Assembly: GCA_032164245.1 (NCBI GenBank)
Contig: JAVMKO010000007.1
Span: 3,658,001 to 3,722,000 of the forward strand
DNA length: 64,000 nt
Source: Sternotherus odoratus
Lineage: Eukaryota > Chordata > Testudines > Kinosternidae
Direction of reading: 5' to 3'
Position 1 is the first letter of the stretch; the number at the start of each line of letters is the position of its first letter. Shown here one piece after another: positions 23,772 through 33,219 of this stretch. The notes under the pieces are model-generated. The model saw nothing but the letters and a program-made list of their open reading frames with translations, did no database searches and had not been told where the DNA came from. The position numbers and the translations under genes are program-made.

Positions 23772-24048
23772 CTAATAAACTCTAGGGGCGCTGTTTCAGA
23801 AAAGCCAGAAAACACTTTCCTAATGGATATACGTTTTACTGGCAGAAGCAGCAGGATGGACAGCGCTATGTAGGTGGGAGAGTATCTCCCATCGGTGTAG
23901 CTACCGCTGCCCATTGGGAGGGGTTTAATTATGCCGGCAGGAAAGCTCTTTCCTGCCAGCATAGAGCAGGGATGCAGGAGACCTTCCAGCAGACAGCTGC
24001 AGTGGGTTAACAGTGCCACTGTAAGGTCGATGGTGTAGACATAGATGT
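23772..24048. mobile_element. MITE fragment of the GTGTAGACA group
   Basis: It contains GACAGCGCTATGTAGGTGGG, AGTATCTCCCATCGGTGTAG and ends GGTCGATGGTGTAGACATAG. An inverted pair, CCGGCAGGAAAGCTCTTTCC / TGCCAGC, forms a hairpin at 23933-23961. It abuts the 5' edge of the CR1 at 24050. The left boundary is uncertain. Confidence 0.6.
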
Positions 24049-24049
24049 A

Positions 24050-25265
24050 ATACAGCTTTTGATACTGTCTCACATGACCTCATAAACAAGCTAGGAGCCT
24101 TGGCGAACCTATAATAAGGTAGGTGGAAAATCATTTTCAAAGTAGTTATCACTATTTCACGGTCAAGCTGGAAGGGCATATTGAGTGGGGCCCTGCACGG
24201 ATCTGCTCTGTGTTTGGTTCTATTAGAATCATAGAGTCTCAGAGTTGGAAGGGACCTCAGGAGATCATCTAGTCCAACCCGCTGCTCAAAGCAGGACCAA
24301 TCCCATTTTTGCCCTATATCCGTAAATGGCCCCTTCAAGGATTGAACTCACAACCCCGGGTTTAGTAGGCCAATGCTCAAACCACTGAGCTATCCCTCCC
24401 CATTCAGTATCTTCATATATGATACAGTTAAAAAGGTTGTAGATGCTACCCGGCTGGGAGTAGTTGTACAGAGCTTTGGGTGTTTAGAATTCAAAATGAT
24501 CTTGACAAATTAGGGAAGAGGTCTGAAATAGATGGGATGAAATTCAATAAGAACAAATGCAAAATACTCAGGGAGGAGTAATCAATTACATACAAAATGT
24601 GAAATAACCGTGCAAGAGGCAGTACTGCAGAAAAGGATCTCAGGGTTATAGTGGATCACAAACTAAATATGAGTCGTCAATGCAATGCTATTGCAAAAAA
24701 GAAACATCATTTCGGGATGTATTATCAAGCGTGTTGTAAGTAAAACACAATAAGACCTCAACTGGAGTACTGTGTCCAGCTCTGGGTGCCACAGTTCAGG
24801 AAAGAGATAGAGAAATTGAAGAAAGGCCAGGGGAGAGTAACAAAAATGATTAAAGGTCTAAAAAACTTGAGCTGGGAGGAAAATTGAAAAAAACATGGGT
24901 TTGTTTAGTCTGGAAAAGAGGAGGCTGAGGAGTGGGGGACATAAAAGATTGTTATACAGAGAAAGGTGATAAATTATTCTTCCTAAGAACTGAGAATAGG
25001 ATAAGAAGTAATGGGCTTAAGTTGTAGCAAGGCAGATTTTAAGTTCAGCATTAGGAAAAACTTCCCATCTTTGAGGGTAGCTAACCTCTGGGACAAGTTA
25101 GCTGGGGAGCTTGTGGACTGTCTGCTATTTGAGGTTTTTAAGAACGAGTTAGACTAACATCTATCAGGGAAGGTCTGGATAATACTTAGTCCTACTTCAG
25201 TGCAGAGGACTGGACTAGATGACCTACCAAGGTACCTTCCGGACCTACAGTTCTGTAGTTCTGTG
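24050..25265 (+). mobile_element. CR1 LINE fragment (3' half) with nested SINE
   Basis: The order of blocks matches the CR1 at 5105-6850: 'gatactgtctcacatgacct', 'atgggatgaaattcaataag', 'caactggagtactgtgtcc', 'ttaggaaaaacttccc' and the 3' tail 'gactggactagatgacct'. The copy is full of stops, and its catalytic box is decayed (VVDATRLG in place of KFADDTKLG). A tortoise SINE at 24225-24403 splits it. Confidence 0.85.
24225..24403 (-). mobile_element. Tortoise PolIII/SINE (tRNA-like head, CR1 tail), copy 1
   Basis: Read on the minus strand it opens GGGAGGGATAGCTCAGTGGT, a tRNA-like A-box region, continues with GGGGTTGTGAGTTCAATCCT, the B-box region, and ends with a CR1-derived tail (GGTCCCTTCCAACTCTGAGA). 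This is the hallmark SINE of cryptodiran turtles. It lies inside a CR1 LINE and is therefore younger than it. Confidence 0.9.
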
Positions 25266-25758
25266 AAATTGTGTTCCTGCTTCCAAAACATGATATTTTT
25301 GAGAAATTGCAGAACATACATATGAGTATCTCTGCATTGTAGCTGGAAGCAAGCCAGTAAGCAGCTGACTCAGGTGACTAGCTGCTAACCTCCTCCAGAC
25401 TCTCGTGGTCCACACTGCTATTTTTAGAGCTCTAGCTTGAACAAAGATAGCACCGGTCTGTCTAGCCAGGCTGGGAGGCACAGTCTCAGCTGCAGTGTAA
25501 ACATACTGTATGTGCCCTCAGCTACATGAAAACATCATCAATGTAGAACAGAATCCTTCCAGCCCAAAGCATACCTCTTGTACAGTGATCGAGATAGATG
25601 GTCATGCTTTTACAGTGGTTTGATATTTATTGTCTTTTCTCTTTGTATCTTCCTGGACCCTCAGGGGCATACGACATCACCAGTTTTTGCCATTTGTTTT
25701 GATCTTGTTCTGGTCTGTTTGGGCTTCTGAGTGTGATGGTGCTGTTATATAATTACTC

Positions 25759-25780
25759 ATTATTATTATTATTATTATTT
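25759..25780. repeat. (TTA)n microsatellite
   Basis: A run of about seven TAT/ATT trinucleotides. Confidence 0.9.
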
Positions 25781-25807
25781 ATATTTAACTCCAGTTATAT
25801 TATTTTT

Positions 25808-26105
25808 CATAGATTCATAGATTTTTAAGTCCAGAAGGGACCGTTAGGATCATCTAGTCCAGCCTATGCATCTACTCACAGAAATGTAAGGCTGGAAGTG
25901 ACTTCAGGAGGTCATGAAGTCCAGCCCCCTGCGCTGAGACAGGACCAAGTCAACCTAGACCAGCCCTAACAGACGTTTGTCCAACCTGTTCTTAAAAGCC
26001 TCCAATGACAGGGATTCCAGCAACCTCCCTTAGAAGTCTATTCCAGAGCGTAATGGCTCCCCTAATATATAAAATAAATCTCTCTTGCTACAGATTAAGT
26101 CCAGA
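25808..26105 (-). mobile_element. CR1 3' end, antisense
   Basis: The complement of the CR1 tail is seen as 'ttcatagatttttaagtcca', 'gaccgttaggatcatctagt', then 'cctccaatgacagggattcc' and 'ctcttgctacagattaag'. A second tail-like block (GGCTGGAAGTGACTTCAGGA) follows the first, so two CR1 pieces may be joined. Confidence 0.75.
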
Positions 26106-26621
26106 TTGGGGTGAGAAACTGCTTAATCTAGTTGTTGCCCAGTCTAATAGGGTGAGAGTTTAGACTATGTGCTTATATTTTGTTTCTTTTGGTATCTAAC
26201 TCTTGTTGACTTTTTACCTAATACTTAAAATCTATCTTTTGTAGTCAACACATTTCTTTTACTGTTATCTTTACCAGTGAGTTTGCCTGAAGTTTTTCGT
26301 AAATCTGTGCAGGCTTGCAAAGATTGGCGCATGTCCACTTTCCGTTGATGAAGTGGTGAACCAATTAATAAACTTGCACTGCTTGTCTTCCTGAGCTACA
26401 AGGCTGGGAGCTGTGAGGATTTGCCTGGTGGCTTTCTCTGTGTGATTTATGAGTGAGTCTGGGAGCATTTATGCAGTCTAGCTGGGTGTGCTGAGTGATC
26501 ACCGCTCCTGGAGGGGTTTGCTGCTTGTCACTAGCAAAGTGTGAGACACAGTCCAGGCCAGAGAGTTTAGGGAGTACAGTGGTACCACGGTCCCAGGCTG
26601 CACCCTGGGGATCCCGTCACA
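26106..26621 (+). mobile_element. Retroviral-type LTR fragment, 3' part
   Basis: The segment has a polyadenylation signal AATAAA at 26367-26372 and ends GATCCCGTCACA, the same CA-type terminus as the solo LTR at 12417-13501. The 5' TG end and a matching target duplication were not found, so it is probably truncated where the CR1 begins. The family is not identified. Confidence 0.6.
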
Positions 26622-27099
26622 GGAATACCTGAGAAGCACTATAAGAGATTTTAAAAGGGAACACATTAGAGTCCATTGAACTAGGAGCCCAAATCCATAG
26701 TTTAAGAATTGCCTTCTGCATTAGCAAATCAATGACTTAAAAGCTTTAAAGTTCTTCATGTCACCGTGAATATTTTATACCACCTGTACTCTAATGGCAG
26801 CGTTATGCTTTTGATGTTGAAATTAATCTTGTTTTCTCCAAATTGGTTTTTACTTTTTAACCTCGGTTCTGCTAATGGAAAAAGAAATCAGAAATCTTCC
26901 AAAATCGGTTCAGTTTTTCTTTCCTTACATGCCAGTACTTTAATGCAGATAAGTGATTTAGTTCAGAAATATTATATAACTCACTGAGGTAGTCCACTGC
27001 TCAGACTGTCCTCATTAAAATGTTTAAATTTTGTTTTGAACATGCACAGAGTCTATTGGGCTATCGTTCTGACATCATTTTAATTAATTATTTTGATTA

Positions 27100-27650
27100 C
27101 TAACATAAGAACTGCCATAACAGAACAGACCAATGGTCCATCTAGTGTGATCTCTTACTTCTCTGATATTAGTCACTACCTGATGCTCCAAAGGAAGATA
27201 TACCACCTCCACAGTGGGCAACCCTACAATAATTTGCCTTAAGGAGATCATATAATATTAGGGTTGGAAGAGACTTCAGGAGGTCATCTAGTCCACCTCC
27301 TGCTCAAAGCAGGACCAACCCCCAACTAAATCATCCCAGCCAGAGCTTTGTCAGGATTGTCCTGAGTGCTTACAATTAATTTAGCACTCTCAGTGGTGTA
27401 TAAAAATAGTCCAGGTTATTTCTTCCAGTGTGTATTACCTTTCATCTACCATCCAGCTACCCATTCACTGGCTCTGTTAGGTCCCTCTGAAGTGTCTCAC
27501 AATCCTCTGGTGATTTGACTGATCTAATAATTTTGTCCCATCTGCAGATTTTGCCACTTGACTGTTTCCTGCCCCAACATACTTTTCAAGGTCATTAGTA
27601 CATACGTAGTAGGACCTTGTTACAGCATATACAATATGATTATATACCAA
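27100..27650 (-). mobile_element. CR1 LINE fragments, antisense
   Basis: Block one (27104-27245) contains 'aatggtccatctagtgtgat', the complement of a CR1 3' segment. Block two (27246-27360) is a CR1 tail (TAGGGTTGGAAGAGACTTCA). Block three (27361-27650) contains 'ctgatctaataattttgtcc' and 'cagattttgccacttgact', complementary to CR1 coding sequence. The pieces are decayed. Confidence 0.7.
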
Positions 27651-27651
27651 A

Positions 27652-27800
27652 ATGTTGAAGAATGTTGTTGAGATTGCAAAGTCAAGCATTCAAAAGTTAG
27701 GAAATGCCAATATTGTGATTGACCCTGCAACCGTAAATCAGTCCCCGGTACGTCTGCATTATGAAACTGTTTTTAATGACATGATTGTGTACTGTTTTGG
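27652..27800. repeat. Unclassified dispersed repeat, copy 1
   Basis: The blocks 'gttgagattgcaaagtcaag', 'aaaagttaggaaatgcca' and 'acatgattgtgtactg' match 47585-47740 ('gttgcaaaatcaagaactta', 'gttgggaaatgccagaaat'). Two copies within 20 kb show it is dispersed. The class is unknown. Confidence 0.5.
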
Positions 27801-28070
27801 GACTCTTGCCTCTTTCAGTGAATTAGACAGTAGTGGGGAGAGACAGAAAATGGTTTTGTCCCGGAGGCACTAGCCTCTGAACAACAGCAGGAGAGCATGG
27901 TTTATGGAGAAAGGGGGCTGGTGGCGCTGGAACAGTTTTTAGAGTGGGGGAGCTGGGAGCAGGGCTATGGCTCTAGGAGGTGGGGGATGCAGAGAGGAGT
28001 AAGGGGGCTGAGGCTGGGGCCACAGCAAGGGATGAGTGCAGGGAGAGCAGCTGGGACCTTGGGTAAAACC

Positions 28071-28087
28071 CGGGGGGGGGGGGGGGG
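28071..28087. repeat. Poly-G tract
   Basis: A run of about 16 G residues in a G-rich region (27890-28090). Homopolymers of this type are prone to sequencing length error. Confidence 0.85.
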
Positions 28088-28089
28088 TG

Positions 28090-30240
28090 CTACAGCATTG
28101 TTCCCATGCCTGTGAAAGGGGAGACATTTTCTCCAGACATAGTGAAGGAATTGCTGGGAGGGAACATGACCAGGGAAGAAAAGATTCCCCTGTCCCCACT
28201 GGTCGTGTCTGTGGTTCTCTGTTTCTGTAGAGAGAGACTGTCCTTGGTGCACATGAGACAAGTGAAGGGGGCTTAGCGAGGCAGGCAGAATGTCCCAGTT
28301 GGGGCAGCGAGCTGATCGCAAACTCTCCGGAGCATTATGCTGATCAAAAGGTGATTTTCCACATATTGTAACTTCGACGATGAACGGCTTTCCATGAGGA
28401 CAGCCAAAGGTAGCTCTCTGACCCGACAGCTATCCTCTGTTACATTTCAAATCCCTGCTGCAAACCCAAGGGAGTCAGTTCTCCAAAAAATAAAAAAGGT
28501 GGAGGAGGGGTTGGAAAAAGGTTTATACTGGGAAGCATCCGCACTGCTCCCCCTGAAACACACAGGTTGTGTAGCCATGTAGAGTGATGCTCCCTGCTCT
28601 GCCGAGGCCCAGGGCAAAATGTCGACAAGACTTCCGTGGCATTGAAGTGGTTGTTGTAGTCCATGGGCCGTCTTTCCACCAAGGAGTGAGTTTCACCCAG
28701 ACCTTCCAGGACTTCCACAGCACTGTACAGGCAGGCAAGAAGATATTAGAGTTGACATCCCAGGCACTGGCTTTCATTTTACGGTCAGAACATACCTAGT
28801 AAGTTATGTAATATAAGTCAACTTGCCACGGATGGCAATATGCCCTCCAAAATTGCTTCTTAGGACAGCAGAAGTCTTTTAGTGCCCAGTGAAACTTGCT
28901 TACATTGTTTAATGATGAATGATGCCATTTTAATTCAGTGCCTTGCTTCTGTGGAACAGGAATGGCAGCCTGTTCCATGCCCAGATTGTGTAGATCTCAC
29001 TGGAACTAGGCCCAGCTGTGGCAACGACAAGTTTAATTAGGCAGATGCGTTGAACAGACATCTCAAGAAAACCGCTGGCAATAGCACTGTGATTTAAGGT
29101 CATTCATTGTCCTAAGGCATGTTGCCTTTTGGCCCTCAAAATAGTGAGGCAGGATAGCACCGCTCTGTCAGCACAGGGATAATCAGGGGTTGAGTGCTAT
29201 AGAAAGGAGTCCTACTAAGGTAAATACATGTTCTGTAATTTACTGACCTGCCAGTGCTTTGCATCTTTTTGCTATATAATGTACTTAACACACAGTGTCA
29301 TAAAATGCTTGAGAATCAGCACAACGGAGTAGGCAAGAGAAAGAAGAATATTTTTACTGAAAATGTTAAGGAAGGGAAGTGATTCATTGACTGGGTAGGT
29401 AGGTAAGAACTCCAGACAGGTGGGAGGGACAGCATAAGTGAAAGGCGGACTATGTTCATGGAGTGAGGCTGCAATTCATGTAGCTATACCTGAGCTGGCT
29501 TTTATTTTGCTCTTTCACTACTGTGGTACCTCCATTAAAGCTAACTCAGGCCTGTCTACACAAGAGGCAATCACGTCCCATGATTGTCATGTGGACACAG
29601 AGTCATTAATGCAAGTTCTACCAGCACACGGGGGAGACGCGATTACTATGTAATTAGGGATGGACAGGAAACCTAGGAAGATGCCAGAGAACGAATATTG
29701 CTGATGTGGGAGGATAGGATGGCCATGGTGTTTTGGAGCCTCTGATGTTTAGAGAAAATATTTAGGCTGGTTACTAAAGAAATAGCAGTAGTTTAAATGG
29801 GGAATGAAACCGTTAGGAGTCAGATTTTCAGCAGAGGTGGGGTGACGGTACAGATCTTGGCATTGTTCCACCAGGGATGATAGACACACAGAGAGATGAT
29901 GTGTGAGGAAAATGTATACGTATGTTTTAGACATTTCCTCTTTTATACCTTCTTGCTGACTCCGCTTCTCTCCCTGTCCTCTCTCATCCTATTAGTAACT
30001 AGTAATAGGCCATTGCTCTCAGCCTGGCTAGCTGCTATATTAGACGGGGCATTCTTGAAAGCTGGAGCTAAATTTGGTCTCAGCCCCCTCAGTGCACCTG
30101 GTTTCTGTGTCACTCTGGGGCAGCAAACTGGAAATATGGTAGCAGAGTCATTTCCATTGAGCCAAACTTTTCAGATGCAGGATCAAAGCAGATTTGTTTA
30201 AAAAAAACATGTTGCAAACTGCAACTCCCGGTGAAGTTAG
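28090..30240. other. Non-coding stretch, nothing firmly recognised
   Basis: No exon or named repeat is supported. The part at 29660-29890 resembles very old LINE 3' sequence only weakly. 'cctgtctacacaagaggcaa' near 29552 may be a MITE remnant. Confidence 0.4.
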
Positions 30241-30310
30241 TAGGATTTCAGAGGGATAGTCATGTTAGTTTGTATCAGCAAAAACCATGAGGAGCCCTTG
30301 TGGCACCTTA

Positions 30311-30613
30311 GGGTATGTCTATACTACCCGCCAGATCAGTGGGCTGTGATCGATTCACGGGGGGGTCGATTTATAGTGTCTAGACGCGATAAATCGACCC
30401 CTGAGCACTCTTCCGCCAACTCCTGTACTCCGCCACTGCGAGAGGTGCAGGCAGAGTTGATGGGGGAGCGGCGGCAGTTGACTCTCTGCAGTGAAGACAC
30501 TGCGGCGAGTAAATCTTAAGTAGGTCGACTTCAGCTATGTTATTCATGTAGCTGAAGTTGTGTAACTTAGATCAATTTCTCTCCCCCCCCCCCCCCCCAA
30601 TGTCAACCAGTCC
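30311..30613 (+). mobile_element. PIF/Harbinger-like MITE, copy 3
   Basis: It interrupts the left arm of the Penelope-like element between 'gtggcacc' and 'gagaatac', with TTA at 30308-30310 and 30614-30616. The uninterrupted arm reads CACCTTAGAG-like, so the insertion site and TTA duplication are directly deduced. TTA is typical of PIF/Harbinger. It contains the ATCGATT/AATCGAC hairpin (30345-30400), a CTTCAGCTA...TAGCTGAAG hairpin (30530-30559) and a poly-C tract at 30583-30598. Confidence 0.85.
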
Positions 30614-31083
30614 TTAGAGAATACATTTATTCGGGCATAAGCTTTCATGGGCTATAACCCACTTCATCAGATGCATGGAGTGGAAAAAAAGTAGGCAGGT
30701 ATAAATATACAGCACATGAAAAGATGGGAGTTGCCTTAACAAGTGGAAGGGTCAGTGCTAACGAAGCCAATTTAATTAGGGTGGATGTGGCCCATTCCCA
30801 ACAGTTGGCAAGAAGGTGCTGAGACTTCAACGAGAAACTGCAGAACTGGAATTAATTTTCAAACTGGACACCATCAAATTAGGCCGGGATAAAGACTGGG
30901 AGTGGCTGGTTACAAAAAATAATTTTCCCTCTCTTGATATTCTTGTCAACTGTTGGGAAGAGGCATATTCACTCTAATTAAATTGGCTTCGTTAGCACTG
31001 ACCCCCCACTTGGTAAGGCAACTCCCATCTTTTCATGTACTGTATATTTGTACCTCCCTCCTTTTTTTTTCCACTCCATGCAT

Positions 31084-31122
31084 CTGATGAAGTGGGTTAT
31101 GGCCCATGAAAGCTTATGCCCA
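31084..31122 (+). other. Hammerhead-ribozyme-like core, right arm
   Basis: CTGATGA (31084-31090) is followed by a TGGG/CCCA stem, then GAAA (31108-31111) and a GC-TTAT-GC mini-hairpin. This is the order of a hammerhead core with a minimal stem III. Against it: an extra A follows CTGATGA, the nucleotide expected to be U before the cleavage position is C, and no stem I is evident. The left arm carries the same motif on the minus strand at about 30643-30674. Penelope-like elements are known to carry hammerheads, so decay of a once-real motif is possible. Confidence 0.35.
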
Positions 31123-31169
31123 AATATATTTGGTCGTCTCTCTGAGGTGTCACAAGGACTCCTCCTTAC

Positions 31170-31285
31170 TTTTTAGTAGGATTTGTGGCTGCTCAGCACT
31201 TCTGAACATCAGACCATTTTTACTTAGATACTTAAATATGGATTTAGGAGGCTCCTTTTAGGCTCCTAGGTTTGCAAAATCAGCC
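31170..31285. repeat. Degenerate interspersed repeat
   Basis: Contains 'gctgctcagcacttctgaac', 'acttagatacttaaatatgg' and 'caaaatcagcc', sharing blocks with 7940-8110 and 59500-59660. The family name is unknown. Confidence 0.4.
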
Positions 31286-31599
31286 TTAAGCGCTTTTTAT
31301 TGACTTAAACGTGAATAATATCCCCCGCATTGTTTTGTTTTGATAGTAACGACATTTTATTTTATGCTGTCCCCACGTTTTCAGCCTGCACGGTCAAGTT
31401 TTTGTATTGACAGCATGTAACTGAAAGTTGATCAGGGAAGCAGGAGATTTTGGCAGCTGGGTAGGAGTCAGTGGAGGCATTTGGTAGCTGATGAGATTGG
31501 GGTGAAGGGATAAACTGTATATTTCTGCAGAAATGATCAGCAGCAAGTTAATGAAGAGTGCTGACATTTAAGTTGTAATCTGTTGGTTAAGCCTGTCTC

Positions 31600-31782
31600 G
31601 TAGAGCTGGAAAGACCTTGAAAGTTCATCAAGTCCAGTCCCCTGCCTACATTAGCAGTACGAGGTACTGTTCCCTGACAGATTTTTTCACCCCAGATCCC
31701 TAAATGGCCCCCTCAAGGATTGAACTCACAACCCTTCATTTAGTAAGCCAATGCTCAAACCACTGAGCTATCCCTCCTCCTC
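31600..31782 (-). mobile_element. Tortoise PolIII/SINE, copy 2
   Basis: The minus strand begins GGAGGGATAGCTCAGTGGTT and contains GGGTTGTGAGTTCAATCCTT and 'gggggccatttagggatct', ending in a CR1-derived tail with GGACTTGATGAACTTTCAAG. It is more divergent than copies 1 and 3. Confidence 0.85.
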
Positions 31783-31789
31783 TCCCACA

Positions 31790-33080
31790 CTCATTTTCAT
31801 TACCTCTGAATTCGGCTTGCTCCCACTACAGCGTTCTTTTGCCCTGCAGTGCAGAAATCTGGTGACTAAGCTTACGAGCTGACGCCCTGTGTGGCTGCAT
31901 TACCTTGTGGCTATTCAAGGGCCACTCTCCTCCTTTTCATGATGAGTCTGATTCTGCTTTCAGCCACACAGGTTTGGCCTGAACATCGTCCCATGACTTT
32001 GGTGGGGGTACTCTCCCTTTACACTCTGTAACAGAGAGGAACGGGCTTTCCCCATGTAGGCAGCTTTTTTTAGTTTTTGCTTTATTGTTGTTTTCAGAAA
32101 GTGACCATAGAAGCTCAGATTAATGTGCTGCATTCACCTTCTGGCTCCTCATTTTGAAACCATCTTGCACCTGCTCCTGGGGAAGTGTTAATTGACTCTA
32201 TCTCCATGCTTTAGAGAAGAAGATTAATAATACCTCTTAGAAAGTCATCTGCAGGAAAGAGCTACCACTTCAATGGCTGCTTTCGGAGGGGATTCCTGCA
32301 CTTATTAAAGGAAAGAATAGGAAGGAGGCACTAATCCAAGTTCAGAGAGTAGCTCCACTTTTGTAGGTGACATGCCATATATTTGTGTTCAGAATGTCAC
32401 CAAAAAATAAACCCAGCTGTTTGATGAGAGCTCTGGAGACGGCAGGGGTGGCCCCACTGCATTGAAGGTTTCAGAGGCAATGCTAGTGATGGCACATCTA
32501 CAGCTCAAACTTTTGCAGAAATGTCCTTGTGGCTTCACTAAGAAACATGGCATTCACAGAGTCTTCATTGAACTTGTTGCGTGCATCGCTTGCTTATCTC
32601 CTGTTGACAGTGCCTAGGGTCAGTAGGGCTGACTTCTGCAGGTTTCTTGGTTTTGGTACCCAGACCACTCAGGTCTCATCACTACTCATTGGTTTTCCCG
32701 TTTCCTTTTTGTTTAATATCAAGTCACAGAATCTGAAATGTATAGGGCCAGATTTTCCAAAGAGCTCAGTAGTCATTTCTGTACTCTGGAGGGTTTGGCA
32801 ACACAGGGTTATGTCTTATCATCACTCTCAGTGTTTGGTTGTGTAGATAATCTGCATGGAGAACCAATACGTTGAAATGGAATGGCCAGATTTTTAAAAG
32901 TATTCCGCCCCCAACACTTCCCTTTGGGCACTGTAGAGCGCTTTGGGAAACCTGGCCCGTAGCTGCTAAACCTGACCTTGGTTGTAATCTTGTTGGCGAG
33001 GTGTAGGTGGCGCGGAGGGGATTTTGGAAGGAGATGTATTTTGTCTTAAGTGACTATCTCTCTTTTCTTGAGCATAAGTT
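31790..33080. other. Non-coding stretch, nothing recognised
   Basis: AT-rich intronic DNA without identifiable repeats or exons. The 105-codon frame at 32529-32846 shows no conserved motif. Confidence 0.45.
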
Positions 33081-33084
33081 ATTT

Positions 33085-33210
33085 TTATTTGTATTACTGA
33101 ATTGCCTGGGACCCCATTTGCTAGGTCCTGTACAAACACAGAACAAAAAAACCATGGTCCATGTCCCAAGTTGCTCACAATGTAAGACAAGAGACAACAG
33201 ATGGATACAA
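33085..33210 (+). repeat. Family X repeat, copy
   Basis: Contains 'gcctgggaccccatttgcta' and GGTCCTGTACAAACACAGAA, followed by 'ccatgtcccaagttgctcac'. This is the same block order as at 41995-42156, so the repeat is dispersed. Confidence 0.55.
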
Positions 33211-33219
33211 ACAGAGGAG

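Larger units (their letters stand above)
30246..31174 (+). mobile_element. Penelope-like element with long inverted terminal arms
   Basis: Left arm (30278-30310 plus 30614-30780) and right arm (30972-31174) are inverted copies of about 200 bp; for example 42 nt around the CTGATGA motif differ at one position. The spacer (30781-30971) encodes ELELIFKLDTIKLGRDKDWE, which resembles the tail after the GIY-YIG domain of Penelope-type proteins; this link is an inference. Termini carry GTCATGTTAGTTTGTATCAG and 'tgtggcacctta', as in the fragments at 1441, 2038 and 7677. A MITE interrupts the left arm. Confidence 0.65.

Noticed and set aside
24225..24403. tRNA gene on the minus strand
   Set aside because: The tRNA-like head is fused to a CR1-type tail and recurs at 31.6 and 60.9 kb, so it is a SINE, not a functional tRNA.
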